Assembly (NCBI GenBank): GCA_014651175.1
Contig: BMWJ01000003.1
Span: forward strand, 62,001 to 126,000
DNA length: 64,000 nucleotides
Origin: Streptomyces clavifer
GTDB taxonomy: Bacteria; Actinomycetota; Actinomycetes; Streptomycetales; Streptomycetaceae
Direction of reading: 5' to 3'
Notes under the pieces: generated by a model
Told to the model about the DNA's origin: nothing
Database searches by the model: none
Seen by the model: the letters and a program-made list of their open reading frames with translations, nothing else
Program-made: the position numbers and the translations under genes
Part shown: positions 51,876 to 60,039 of the stretch, piece by piece
Position numbering within the stretch: the first letter of the stretch is position 1
Layout of the letters: every line of letters starts with the position of its first letter

Positions 51876-52799
51876 ATGGGTGATGTGCTGGCGGGAATTC
51901 ATGCCACCTGGGAGTTCGACACCGACTCCGTGCTCATCCGCTTCGAACGGGGGATCCGCACGCCGAGGCTCTTTCTGAGCCTGCGTGAACGCCGCATTCC
52001 GTACGCGGCGTTGTCATCGGTGGCGCTGACCCCGGGCAAGCGGGGCACGGTGGTCCTGCACGCGGTGCCGAGACCCGGTGCCGATCCGCTGCTGGAGGCC
52101 GCGGCCGGGCAGCTGAAGGAGGGCTGCGATCCGTACCGCCTGGTACTGCCGGCGGAGCGCGGGACGCTCGCCGGGCACTACGCCGACGAGCTGGGGGGCG
52201 TGCTCGGACCCGACGCGTCCCTGCCCGCCGAGCGTTTCCTGGTCACGGCTCCCGAGGCACCGATGCATTTCAAGGCCTACGACGGACGGGCCGGCTTCGA
52301 CGGGCGCAGGGTCTCCTTCCGGTGGTCCCGGACAGGGGCGTCGAGCGCCAAGTGGAAGGCGGGCGACCAGACGTTTCCCGTGACGGAGCTGGCCGGGATC
52401 GAGTGGCGATCCCCCGATGCCTCGGAGGGGTACCTCCGGCTGCTGCCGCGCGGCGGCGCGTCGGACTCCGAGGTGGGCGGTCCCGCCCCGGACCCGGCAC
52501 CCGGTGCGGGGCAGACCCTGGCGCGCGCCCGGCCGGACCAGGATCCGGCCGCTGTCGTGTTCGGGCTCGGCTACGGGCCGGTGCACGAGTCACTGCCGTT
52601 CGCCGCCGCGGTCCTGGAGTCCGTCCGCCGGACCCAGTCGGTGCCCGTGGCGAGCGTTCCCGTACCGGTGGGCGGCGCGCGGCGCGACCCGGCGGACATC
52701 GCCGAACGTATCCGGCACCTCGGCGACCTGCGCGAGGCCGGCCTGGTGACGGACGACGAGTTCAGCGCGAAGAAGGCGGAGCTGCTCGCCGAGCTGTGA
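51876..52799 (+). CDS. DUF4429 protein with C-terminal SHOCT domain
   Basis: A 307-residue protein. Two DUF4429-type beta domains (GIHATWEFDTDSVLIRFERG; FKAYDGRAGFDGRRVSFRWS) bind an unknown ligand. The last 31 residues are a SHOCT motif (IRHLGDLREAGLVTDDEFSA), often seen as an oligomerisation tail. ATG 51876 is chosen; ATG 51867 adds three residues. Convergent with the aldo/keto reductase gene. Confidence 0.85.
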   Translation: MGDVLAGIHATWEFDTDSVLIRFERGIRTPRLFLSLRERRIPYAALSSVALTPGKRGTVVLHAVPRPGADPLLEAAAGQLKEGCDPYRLVLPAERGTLAGHYADELGGVLGPDASLPAERFLVTAPEAPMHFKAYDGRAGFDGRRVSFRWSRTGASSAKWKAGDQTFPVTELAGIEWRSPDASEGYLRLLPRGGASDSEVGGPAPDPAPGAGQTLARARPDQDPAAVVFGLGYGPVHESLPFAAAVLESVRRTQSVPVASVPVPVGGARRDPADIAERIRHLGDLREAGLVTDDEFSAKKAELLAEL

Positions 52800-52812
52800 A
52801 GCGACGGCTGCG

Positions 52813-52850
52813 GGCCCCCGGCCCCCTACCCCGGTACGGGGCCGGGGGCC
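52813..52850. terminator. bidirectional terminator hairpin
   Basis: GGCCCCCGGCCCC (52813-52825) pairs perfectly with GGGGCCGGGGGCC (52838-52850) between convergent genes. Confidence 0.85.
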
Positions 52851-52903
52851 GTGGTCCACCCCCGGGTATGACACCGCCGGTCATGTGACGGGCCTCCGGG
52901 CCC

Positions 52904-53920
52904 CTACTCGCGCGCGGTGGCCGTGCTGCTCATGTCCGGGTAGCGGTCGCCCGCCACCCGCGCCGCGATGGGCTCCAGCGACCGGAGTTCCTGCTCGGTC
53001 AGCGTCAGCCGGGTCGCGCCCACGTTCTCCAGCAGGCGGCTGCGCCTGCGCGTGCCCGGGATCGGTACCACGGTCAGGCCGTGCACCTGCGACCGCTGCT
53101 GCACCCAGGCCAGGGCGACCTGCGCGGCCGTCGCCCCGTGCGCCGCCGCGATCTTGTGCACCGGCTCCAGCAGGGCGGCGTTGGTCTTCGCGTTCTCGCC
53201 GGTGAAGCGGGGCTGGTGCGCACGGAAGTCGTCCTTCGCCAGGTCCTTCGCCGCGTCCGCGAACGCACCGGTGAGGAACCCGCGGCCGAGCGGGGAGTAC
53301 GGCACGAGCGTCACCCCGAGCTCGGCGGCGGCGGGCACGGCGCTGCGCTCCACGTCCCGGCTGAAGAGCGACCACTCGGACTGCAGGGCCGCGATCGGGT
53401 GCACGGCGTGCGCCTCACGGAGCTCGGCCCCGGTCACCTCGCTCAGCCCGAGCTGCCTGACCTTGCCCTGCCGCACCAGCTCGGCCATCGCTCCCACCGA
53501 TTCGGCGAACGGGACGAGCGGGTCGCGGCGGTGCATGTAGTAGAGGTCGATGACGTCGGTGCCCAGCCGGCGCAGACTGGCCTCGACGGCCGCGCGGATG
53601 TACGCGGGATCGTTGCGTACGCCGCGGTAGTGCGGGTCGTCGGTCCGCTCGATGGCGAACTTCGTCGCCAGCGTGATCTGGTCGCGGTGCGCGCCCACGA
53701 ACGGTGCGAGGAACGACTCGTTGGCGCCGCGGCCGTAGACGTCGGCGGTGTCGAAGAGGGTGACACCCGCTTCCAGCGCCGCCTCCAGGGTGTCCCGGGC
53801 GGCCTCCTCGTCGGTGTCCCCGTAGAACTCGCTGATTCCCATGCAGCCGAGCCCCTGCACGCCGACCTGCGGGCCTCCGGTGCCGAGCTCCGCTGTCGCG
53901 ATCTTTCCGGTGTCGCTCAT
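52904..53920 (-). CDS. aldo/keto reductase
   Basis: A 338-residue AKR TIM barrel of the AKR13-like group. Catalytic residues are Asp and Tyr in LFDTADVYGRGANE, Lys in TLATKFAI and His in LYYMHRRDP. NADPH-binding is in TVVPIPGTRRRSRLLENVGA. It reduces aldehydes/ketones; substrate unknown. ATG 53920 overlaps the MerR stop by 4 bases (ATGA), so the two are one operon controlled by that regulator. Confidence 0.9.
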   Translation of the reverse strand: MSDTGKIATAELGTGGPQVGVQGLGCMGISEFYGDTDEEAARDTLEAALEAGVTLFDTADVYGRGANESFLAPFVGAHRDQITLATKFAIERTDDPHYRGVRNDPAYIRAAVEASLRRLGTDVIDLYYMHRRDPLVPFAESVGAMAELVRQGKVRQLGLSEVTGAELREAHAVHPIAALQSEWSLFSRDVERSAVPAAAELGVTLVPYSPLGRGFLTGAFADAAKDLAKDDFRAHQPRFTGENAKTNAALLEPVHKIAAAHGATAAQVALAWVQQRSQVHGLTVVPIPGTRRRSRLLENVGATRLTLTEQELRSLEPIAARVAGDRYPDMSSTATARE

Positions 53921-54381
53921 GGCGTCAGGCCCTTTCCGGCGCCGGGCGGGCGCCGTCCATAAAAGTCGATCTTGTGGTCGAGCACGGCCAGGGTCCCTTG
54001 GAGTTCGGCGATCCGTGTCTTCACGTCGCGCCGGGTGGCCTCCAGCAGTTCCTGCCGTTCCCCGTAGGTGTGGTCGCCCTCGCGGAGCAGTTCGGCGTAC
54101 CTGACCATGTCGGCGACCGGCATTCCGGTCAGCCTCAGCTTCCCGACGAAGGCCAGCCAGTCCAGGTCGCGGTTGCTGAACCGCCGCTGACCCGTGTGGG
54201 AGCGGTCGATGTGCGGCATCAGCCCGATCCGCTCGTACCAGCGCAGCGTGTGGGCGGTGAGTCCGCTGAACGCGACGACCTCGCTGATGGTGTAGCGGTC
54301 CTGCCCCTCGGGGCGCGGATGCGCCTTCTGCGCAGAGGCGCAGGTGTCCGTCCGTGCGGAAGTGCTCTCCATCACCGTCAT
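53917..54381 (-). CDS. MerR-family regulator of the aldo/keto reductase
   Basis: A 154-residue MerR protein. The winged HTH is RYTISEVVAFSGLTAHTLRW, followed by YERIGLMPHIDRSHTGQRRF and the dimerisation helix GERQELLEATRRDVKTRIAE. Only one Cys (near the N-terminus) is present, so it is not a thiol-metal MerR; an organic inducer is likely. ATG 54381 is six bases after TAGCGT, consistent with a leaderless mRNA. The promoter has the 19-bp spacer expected of MerR targets. Confidence 0.87.
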   Translation of the reverse strand: MTVMESTSARTDTCASAQKAHPRPEGQDRYTISEVVAFSGLTAHTLRWYERIGLMPHIDRSHTGQRRFSNRDLDWLAFVGKLRLTGMPVADMVRYAELLREGDHTYGERQELLEATRRDVKTRIAELQGTLAVLDHKIDFYGRRPPGAGKGLTP

Positions 54382-54387
54382 CCCTCC

Positions 54388-54418
54388 ACGCTAGAACCTT
54401 GGAGTGCACTCGAAGCAA
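54388..54418 (-). promoter_or_regulatory. MerR-type promoter with 19-bp spacer and internal dyad
   Basis: On the minus strand TTGCTT (54418-54413) and TAGCGT (54393-54388) are 19 bases apart. The dyad CTTCGAGTG-CACTCCAAG (54398-54415) lies mostly in the spacer, as expected for an autoregulating MerR that untwists DNA on induction. Confidence 0.75.
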
Positions 54419-54456
54419 GCGCGAACGGGTGGCGTTCTCGGTTTAGGCTCGTACAC

Positions 54457-55278
54457 ATGCAGAGCCTGGCGATGATCGAGAACTGGCCCGTCCCCACCGC
54501 GGCAGCCGCCGTCGTCACCGCGGACGGCACGCTCCTGGGTGCCCATGGTCCCACCGCGTACCGCTTCCCGCTGGCCTCGGTGACCAAGCCGCTCGCCGCC
54601 TACGCGGCGCTGGTCGCCTACGAGGAGGGCGCCGTCGAGCTGGACGAACCGGCAGGCCCCGAGGGCTCGACCGTCCGCCACCTCCTCGCGCACACCAGTG
54701 GTCTCGCCTTCGACGAGCACCGGGTCACGGCGCCTGCCGGCACCCGCAGGCTGTACTCCAACGCGGGCTTCGAGGTGCTGGGCGACCACATCGCGAAGGC
54801 CACGGAGATCCCGTTCCCCGAATACGCCCGCCAAGCGGTCCTCGAGCCCCTGGGCATGACCTCGACGGCGCTGGAGGGCTCACCGGCCAAGGACGGCGTC
54901 TCCACCGTGGACGATCTGGTGCGCTTCGCCGCGGAGGTACAGGCCCCGCGGCTCCTCGACCCGCGTACGGTCCTGGAGGCCCAGACCGTCGTCCACCCGG
55001 GGCTCAAGGGCGTGCTCCCCGGCTACGGTCACCAGAACCCCAACGACTGGGGGCTCGGCTTCGAGATCCGTGACTCCAAGTCGCCGCACTGGACGGGGCT
55101 TTCGTCCTCCCCCGCCACCTTCGGCCACTTCGGCCAGTCCGGCACGTTCCTGTGGATCGACCCGGCGGCGGGCGCGGCCTGCGTCGCGTTGACGGACCGG
55201 GCCTTCGGACCGTGGGCGGCCGAGGTCTGGACGCCTTTCACCGACGCGGTACTGGCGGAGCTCGGCGCCTCCCGCTGA
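54457..55278 (+). CDS. serine beta-lactamase-fold hydrolase
   Basis: A 273-residue class C beta-lactamase/DD-peptidase-like protein: PLASVTKPLAAYAAL (SxxK nucleophile), YSNAGFEVLGDHI (YxN-like YSN) and FGHFGQSGTFLWI (HxG-like). No signal peptide, so it is cytoplasmic, probably an esterase or peptidase rather than a drug-resistance enzyme. TAGGCT seven bases before ATG 54457 suggests a leaderless mRNA. Its 3' end overlaps the convergent ATPase frame by 250 bases. Confidence 0.85.
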   Translation: MQSLAMIENWPVPTAAAAVVTADGTLLGAHGPTAYRFPLASVTKPLAAYAALVAYEEGAVELDEPAGPEGSTVRHLLAHTSGLAFDEHRVTAPAGTRRLYSNAGFEVLGDHIAKATEIPFPEYARQAVLEPLGMTSTALEGSPAKDGVSTVDDLVRFAAEVQAPRLLDPRTVLEAQTVVHPGLKGVLPGYGHQNPNDWGLGFEIRDSKSPHWTGLSSSPATFGHFGQSGTFLWIDPAAGAACVALTDRAFGPWAAEVWTPFTDAVLAELGASR

Positions 55279-55691
55279 CCGCACTCGAACCAGACCGTCT
55301 TCCCCCGGCCGTCACCACGCACCTCGACACCCCAGCCGTCGGTGACGGCCTCCACCAGCAGCAGTCCCCGCCCGCCCTCATCGAGCGCGTCCCCCGCGAC
55401 CGCACGGGGCAGGCGGGGCGACGCGTCGGAGATCTCGACCCGCACACCCCGGCCCGGGAGCCGGATGATCAGCGTCTGGCAGCGGCGGCCGGGCACATGC
55501 CGTACGACATTGGCGACGAGCTCGGTGAGGGCCAGCTCCGCCGCGTCCGCCACGTCGAGCAGGCCCCAGCCGGTGAGGTAGAGCCGCAGGATGCGCCGCA
55601 GATGGCGGGCGGAGTGCTCCCCCAGCGCGAACTCGGCACGGTAGGCCGCGCCCTCGGCGTCACCGGTCCGGGTATCGGATACGTGATTCAT
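55029..55691 (-). CDS. RsbW/anti-sigma-like histidine-kinase-type ATPase with antisense-derived C-terminal extension
   Basis: A 220-residue frame. Residues ~20-137 are the GHKL ATP-binding domain: AELALTELVANVVRHVPGRR (N box), VRVEISDASPRLPR (G1), GRGLLLVEAVTDGWGVE (G2), GKTVWFEC at the end. The remaining ~83 residues run antisense through the 3' half of the beta-lactamase-fold gene with no family similarity, because no stop occurs in frame before 55029. Such stand-alone ATPases partner with Scr1/DUF397 gene pairs in Streptomyces, as seen downstream here. Confidence 0.8.
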   Translation of the reverse strand: MNHVSDTRTGDAEGAAYRAEFALGEHSARHLRRILRLYLTGWGLLDVADAAELALTELVANVVRHVPGRRCQTLIIRLPGRGVRVEISDASPRLPRAVAGDALDEGGRGLLLVEAVTDGWGVEVRGDGRGKTVWFECGQREAPSSASTASVKGVQTSAAHGPKARSVNATQAAPAAGSIHRNVPDWPKWPKVAGEDESPVQCGDLESRISKPSPQSLGFW

Positions 55692-55775
55692 GTCACCAGA
55701 GTGCAGTGCGCTGATTACTCTCGGCTACGACCTGAAACGAACGCCACCAGGCGTTGAAGCGAGAGGCACCCCGCC

Positions 55776-56624
55776 GTGGCCAACGTGCAGTCACTCGACC
55801 CCAGCGCCTCCCCACTGGACTACTACGGCTGGGAACTGCGCCGCCAGCGGGAGGCCCACGGCCTGCGGCAGGGCCAGCTCGGCGAGATCATCTTCTGTAC
55901 GGGCTCACTGATCGGCCAGATCGAGACGACGAAGAAGGTCCCGACCCGCGACTTCTCGGAGCGCCTGGACGCGGCGCTCGGCACGGACGGGGTCTTCTCC
56001 CGGCTGGTCGGCCTGGTCCTGCGGAGCCAACTGCCGACGTGGTTCCAGGCGTACGCGGACATGGAGGCGCGGGCGACGTACATCTCCACTTACCAGGCGC
56101 AGTTGGTGTACGGGCTGCTGCAGACGGAGGAGTACGCGCGGGCGGTGCTGGCCACGGGTATGCCGGACGACCTGGAAGGGCTCGTCGCGGCTCGGATGGA
56201 GCGCCAGCGCATCCTGGAGCGCGAACAGCCACCGCTGGCCTGGGCGATCCTGGACGAGGCGGTGCTGCACCGGCCGATCGGTGGCCGCGAGGTCATGCGG
56301 AACCAACTGGCCCGTCTGTTGGAGTTCACGAGGCACCGGTGGATGCGGATTCAGGTGCTGCCGTTCATGGCTGGTGAACACTCAAGCCTGGATGGACCGT
56401 TCAACCTGCTGCGCTTCGACAACGACCCGGACCTGATTTACACGGAAGACCTCATCTCCGGCCACATGACCGCGAACCCCGAGACCATCAGGGAGGCCGC
56501 CCGCCGCTACGCTCATTTGCAGGCCGCAGCCCTCTCCGTCGAGGACTCCGCGGCACTGATCACCCGTGTGATGGAGGAGCGTTATGGCGACCGGTCCGAA
56601 CCTGAAGAGCGCGGTGTGGCGTAA
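55776..56624 (+). CDS. Scr1-family XRE regulator (DUF5753)
   Basis: A 282-residue protein. Residues ~15-75 are an XRE HTH (YGWELRRQREAHGLRQGQLG; TGSLIGQIETTKKVPTRDF). The rest is the DUF5753 effector domain (VPTWFQAYADMEARATYI; ILDEAVLHRPIGGREVM; IQVLPFMAGEHSSLDGPFNLL; YTEDLISGHM). GTG 55776 follows GAGAGG. It overlaps the DUF397 gene by 41 bases, forming the classical Scr1-Scr2 (BldB/WhiJ-type) pair of actinomycetes. Confidence 0.9.
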   Translation: MANVQSLDPSASPLDYYGWELRRQREAHGLRQGQLGEIIFCTGSLIGQIETTKKVPTRDFSERLDAALGTDGVFSRLVGLVLRSQLPTWFQAYADMEARATYISTYQAQLVYGLLQTEEYARAVLATGMPDDLEGLVAARMERQRILEREQPPLAWAILDEAVLHRPIGGREVMRNQLARLLEFTRHRWMRIQVLPFMAGEHSSLDGPFNLLRFDNDPDLIYTEDLISGHMTANPETIREAARRYAHLQAAALSVEDSAALITRVMEERYGDRSEPEERGVA

Positions 56625-56850
56625 GTCCAGCTACAGCGGGAGTACCGGCGGCGACTGCGTCGAGTGCACCGTCACCGGCAGCGCGACCTGGCGCAAGTCC
56701 TCGTACAGCGGAAACACCGGCGGCGACTGTGTCGAGGTAGCCGACGGCTGTGCCGCCTCCGTCCCCGTCCGGGACAGCAAGGACCCGGCCGGCCCCGTTC
56801 TCGTCATGAGCGCGGGCGCCTGGCAGGCCTTCGTGGACGGGCTCCGCTGA
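56584..56850 (+). CDS. DUF397 (Scr2-like) small protein with duplicated core
   Basis: An 88-residue DUF397 protein with two tandem cores: VWRKSSYSGSTGGDCVE and TWRKSSYSGNTGGDCVEVAD. Single-domain members have one. The second copy is followed by the usual VPVRDSKDPAGPVLVMSAGAW end. ATG 56584 is inside the Scr1 gene's end (41-base overlap). It likely binds the Scr1 regulator as a small partner. Confidence 0.9.
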   Translation: MATGPNLKSAVWRKSSYSGSTGGDCVECTVTGSATWRKSSYSGNTGGDCVEVADGCAASVPVRDSKDPAGPVLVMSAGAWQAFVDGLR

Positions 56851-56884
56851 CCACCAGGCCCCACTAGGACAGAAACAGACCTGC

Positions 56885-57373
56885 ATGCGGGGCACTCTCC
56901 TCCCGACGACACCGATCGACGAAGCAGCACCCGTGCTGCGAGGTCTCACCACCGTCAGGTTCCACGCCTCGGACCTGTCGGCCGCCAAGCGGTGGTACAT
57001 CGAACTGCTGGGCGTGGAGCCATACTTCGAACGCCCTGGTTACGTGGAGTTCCGCATCGGGGACTACCGGCACGAACTGGGCCTGGTCGACAGCGCCTTT
57101 GTCCAGAACCTGGGGAAGCACGGCGGGACCGGCGCCGGTCCGTCCGGTGCCGTCGTGTACTGGCATGTCGATGACGTCCACGCGGCGGTGGAGCGGGCGA
57201 CGGGCCTCGGGGCCGAGATCAACGAAACGGTAAGGGAGTTCGGCGAGGGTTTCGTCGGCGCATCGGTCCTGGATCCTTTCGGGAACGTCCTCGGGCTCAT
57301 GCAGAACCAGCACTACCCGGACGGCCTCGCCCCGCGGCCGGGCGAGGCCGTTCCGCACGGCGCACGGCGCTGA
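56885..57373 (+). CDS. VOC-superfamily (glyoxalase-like) protein
   Basis: A 162-residue single-domain VOC protein: LTTVRFHASDLSAAKRWYIELLGVEPYFE start, VYWHVDDVHAAVERATGLG, ASVLDPFGNVLGLMQNQHYP. Metal ligands (His in VRFH, Glu in the ELGLVD/EFR region, His, Glu) are partly conserved. Function is unknown. ATG 56885 is used; GTG 56933 gives a more typical VOC N-terminus (VLRGLTTV). Confidence 0.8.
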   Translation: MRGTLLPTTPIDEAAPVLRGLTTVRFHASDLSAAKRWYIELLGVEPYFERPGYVEFRIGDYRHELGLVDSAFVQNLGKHGGTGAGPSGAVVYWHVDDVHAAVERATGLGAEINETVREFGEGFVGASVLDPFGNVLGLMQNQHYPDGLAPRPGEAVPHGARR

Positions 57374-57392
57374 ACGGCGTTACCGTGCAGGC

Positions 57393-57917
57393 GTGACCGG
57401 TTCTCCTCCGCCCCTTCTCTTCCTCGACGTCGACGGCCCGCTCATCCCCTTCGGCGCGACCCGGGAGCAGCTCCCGGACGGCTATCCGGTCTTCGGCGCG
57501 GGGCGCGGGCCCAGAGGCGCCGAAGCGAACCCGCTGGTCACCAGGGCCGACCCGGCCCATGGGCCCCGGCTGCTGGCGTTGCCGTGCGAGCTCGTGTGGG
57601 CCACGACGTGGATGTCGGAAGCGAACGCCTACCTCACACCGTGGCTCGGGCTGCCGGAGCTGCCGGTGGTGAGCTGGCCGGATCCGCCTCTCGTCGAGGG
57701 CCCGCGCGGGCTGCACTGGAAGACCCCGGGAATCGTCGGGTGGGCCTGCGGGCGCCCCTTCGTCTGGGTCGACGACGAGATCACGGACATGGACCGGCAC
57801 TGGGTGGAAGCACACCACCCGGAGCCGGCGCTCCTCCATCGCGTCGAGGCGTGGCGGGGGCTCACCGGGGCGGACTTCGCCGTCCTGGACGCGTGGCTGC
57901 GGCGCTTCGCATCCTGA
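57393..57917 (+). CDS. HAD-domain protein (secondary HAD_18-like group)
   Basis: A 174-residue HAD-like protein: PLLFLDVDGPLIPFG (motif I with DVD), VWATTWMSEANAYLTPWLG (motif II Thr region), PFVWVDDEITDMDRHWVEAH (motif IV DDE). The cap is small. This actinobacterial subfamily has an unassigned phosphatase role. GTG 57393 is chosen; it follows the VOC gene by 19 bases. Confidence 0.83.
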   Translation: MTGSPPPLLFLDVDGPLIPFGATREQLPDGYPVFGAGRGPRGAEANPLVTRADPAHGPRLLALPCELVWATTWMSEANAYLTPWLGLPELPVVSWPDPPLVEGPRGLHWKTPGIVGWACGRPFVWVDDEITDMDRHWVEAHHPEPALLHRVEAWRGLTGADFAVLDAWLRRFAS

Positions 57918-57967
57918 TCCCGCCCGGCAGACCCCGCGGGGATCGGGCACCTATAGATTCGGCCGCT

Positions 57968-58369
57968 ATGCGCTCACGAGAGTTCGAACTCGACTTCCGC
58001 GACAAGGCCACGAAGACCCGCACCTGGGGCGTCGTCCTTCTGTCGCTGGCCGCCGTCCTCTGGGTCTGGTGCGCCGTGCTGCTGACGACGTCGTACCAGG
58101 CGGACAGGAAGCCGGACGACAAGTATCCGGACGACTGCGAGTCCCGGCTGTTCACGGACCGCGGCACCGCCAACGAGGGTGAGCTGCACGGAGATTACTG
58201 CGCGCAGGAACGGGACTGGCCGGAGGTCCTGGCCGTGCTCGGGATGTCCGTCCCGGTCTCGGTGGCCGGCGGGACTCTCTTCGCCATGGGCACCGTGTCG
58301 CGCCGGATCAGTTCGTACGGTCAGGCGATACGCGAACTGGACAGGCTGGGGGAACGCCCGAAGGCCTGA
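57968..58369 (+). CDS. two-TM hypothetical membrane protein
   Basis: A 133-residue protein. Two hydrophobic segments (GVVLLSLAAVLWVWCAVLLTT and VLAVLGMSVPVSVAGGTLFAMG) flank a polar external loop with two Cys (DDCESRL, GDYCAQE) that may form a disulphide. TAGATT eight bases before ATG 57968 suggests a leaderless mRNA. No family recognised. Confidence 0.68.
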   Translation: MRSREFELDFRDKATKTRTWGVVLLSLAAVLWVWCAVLLTTSYQADRKPDDKYPDDCESRLFTDRGTANEGELHGDYCAQERDWPEVLAVLGMSVPVSVAGGTLFAMGTVSRRISSYGQAIRELDRLGERPKA

Positions 58370-58382
58370 GGCACCGGCGCGG

Positions 58383-58748
58383 TCAGAGCCAGACCGTGGC
58401 CAGCCATGTGGTCGCCGCGGCCCACACCAGCAGGACGACGTTGAGCCCGATCACCCGCGCCTCGCCGCGGGACAGGTGCAGGGCCAGGCCGCCGATCTGC
58501 ACCAGTGCCAGGCCGATCGCGGCGGCGACGGCGAGCACGACCGCGATGCCGGTGAGCGGCGGCAGGACGAGACCCAGCGCACCGAGGACCTCGACGACCC
58601 CGATCGCCCTGACCAGCGGCATGGGCGTCCGGTCGACCCAGCCCATCATGGGCCGGAGCTGGTCCTGGCTCCGCAGGACCTTCATGCCGCCCGAGTAGAC
58701 GTAGAACAGGGCCAGGAGTCCGGCGACGATCCAGTACGCGAGTTGCAT
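58383..58748 (-). CDS. DoxX-family membrane protein
   Basis: A 121-residue DoxX protein: LAYWIVAGLLALFYVYSGGMKVL, RPMMGWVDRTPMPLVRAIGVVEVLGALGLVLPPLTG, and two more helices. It is divergent from the HxlR regulator with a shared palindrome, so HxlR probably controls it. ATG 58748. Confidence 0.88.
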   Translation of the reverse strand: MQLAYWIVAGLLALFYVYSGGMKVLRSQDQLRPMMGWVDRTPMPLVRAIGVVEVLGALGLVLPPLTGIAVVLAVAAAIGLALVQIGGLALHLSRGEARVIGLNVVLLVWAAATTWLATVWL

Positions 58749-58765
58749 GGGGATACCTCCGTTGG

Positions 58766-58778
58766 TTACGAACCGTAA
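58766..58778. promoter_or_regulatory. HxlR-type palindrome in the divergent intergenic region
   Basis: TTACG-AAC-CGTAA is a perfect inverted repeat 17 bases upstream of the DoxX start, a sensible HxlR-binding site controlling both genes. Confidence 0.6.
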
Positions 58779-58852
58779 GTTGCCTCATCATGGGTGACCG
58801 TCGGGAGCCCTACAAAAGGCACACGGTTGTGAGCTACGCACAAGGAGCTGTC

Positions 58853-59230
58853 GTGGAGCAGTACGAACACACCTGCATGATCCGGGGGGACGGCGGCAGG
58901 GCGATCCGGGCGATCCTGGACCGGATCTGCGACAAGTGGACGATGCTGATCGTGGCGACGCTGGAGCAGGGGCGCATGCGCTTCTCCCACCTGCAGCAGC
59001 ACATCCCGGGCATCTCGCAGCGGATGCTCACGCTGACCCTGCGCAACCTCGAACGGGACGGGCTGGTCTCCCGCACGGTCTACGCGGAGGTCCCGCCCCG
59101 CGTCGAGTACGCGCTCACGCCCCAGGGGGAGAGCCTGATCCCGCCCGCTCTGACACTCGCCCGCTGGGCCATCGAGCACAACGGCGAGATCCAGGCCAGC
59201 AGGGACGCGTACGACGCCCGGAGCAAGTGA
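58853..59230 (+). CDS. HxlR-family transcriptional regulator
   Basis: A 125-residue winged-helix protein: IRAILDRICDKWTMLIVATL (HxlR signature KW), RFSHLQQHIPGISQRMLTLT recognition helix, LRNLERDGLVSRTVYAEVPP with the wing and PRVEYALTPQGESL. GTG 58853 is preferred because AAGGAG lies five to six bases before it; ATG 58790 would add 21 residues without family similarity and overlap the operator. One Cys near residue 8 (HTCMIRG) may be a sensor. Confidence 0.86.
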   Translation: MEQYEHTCMIRGDGGRAIRAILDRICDKWTMLIVATLEQGRMRFSHLQQHIPGISQRMLTLTLRNLERDGLVSRTVYAEVPPRVEYALTPQGESLIPPALTLARWAIEHNGEIQASRDAYDARSK

Positions 59231-59513
59231 TCCAGTAGCAGGCCGGCCCCGCACCGCCGGAACGGGCCTCGGGGATCCGGAGTCGGTCATGCCGGACCGA
59301 CGGAAGGACGGGAGGAGCGGCCCCTCCACCGCCCTCCGTCCCGGCCCTCACCGCCCGCTGCCTCCCCGTCCCGGATGACGTCGCGTCGCCGAATCCGCGC
59401 CCGGCCGCGTCCGTCGGGCATCGGATCGTGGGTGACCGTCCGTAGTTCCCTCATTTGCCGTGCCTGGCCGGGTGATTCCTGGCAGCATCCGCACGACCGA
59501 ACAAGGGGGCTAC

Positions 59514-59951
59514 ATGCATATCCGTGTCCGTTTACTCGCCACCGCCGTCGTCACCGGGGTGCTGCTCGTCGGCTGTGGCTCGTCCCCGGGCGAAGATCTG
59601 GAGGGCTGGTACTCCTCCGGGGGCGAGAAGAGCATCAGGGCACTCTCCGACACCTCCGGCCGCGTCAACGAGGTGAGTGTGCGCCCGATGGACGTCTGGG
59701 GCGCCGCCTGCAAGGAGCTGCTGACGAAGGTGCGCGAGGCCCAGGAGCTCGACGCCATCCCGAGCGAGAACGCCAAGGGATTCTGGAAGGAAGCCCTGAC
59801 GGCCTTCGAGGACGGAGGCAACGAATGCGTCGCCGGAGCCGACGCGGACAACCAGCCCCGGGCCTCCGCGGGCATACGCGAGGTACAGAAGGGGATCAGC
59901 CGCCTGGCTTCCACGACGTCCATGATCGCGAGCGACCTGAAGGCCGGGTGA
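59514..59951 (+). CDS. small lipoprotein
   Basis: A 145-residue lipoprotein: signal peptide LLATAVVTGVLLVGCGSS with the lipobox LVGC (Cys near residue 21). The mature part is helical and acidic (ACKELLTKVREAQELDAIPS; WKEALTAFEDGGNECVAGAD). AGGGGGC precedes ATG 59514. The function is unknown. Confidence 0.75.
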   Translation: MHIRVRLLATAVVTGVLLVGCGSSPGEDLEGWYSSGGEKSIRALSDTSGRVNEVSVRPMDVWGAACKELLTKVREAQELDAIPSENAKGFWKEALTAFEDGGNECVAGADADNQPRASAGIREVQKGISRLASTTSMIASDLKAG

Positions 59952-60039
59952 CCCGGCCGGGAAGGCCGTCGTCAGGCGGCCTTCCCGGCGGGGTCCCGTG
60001 AGTACTACGCGAGGGCCGGGCGGGCCGCAGCGGCGGCCG

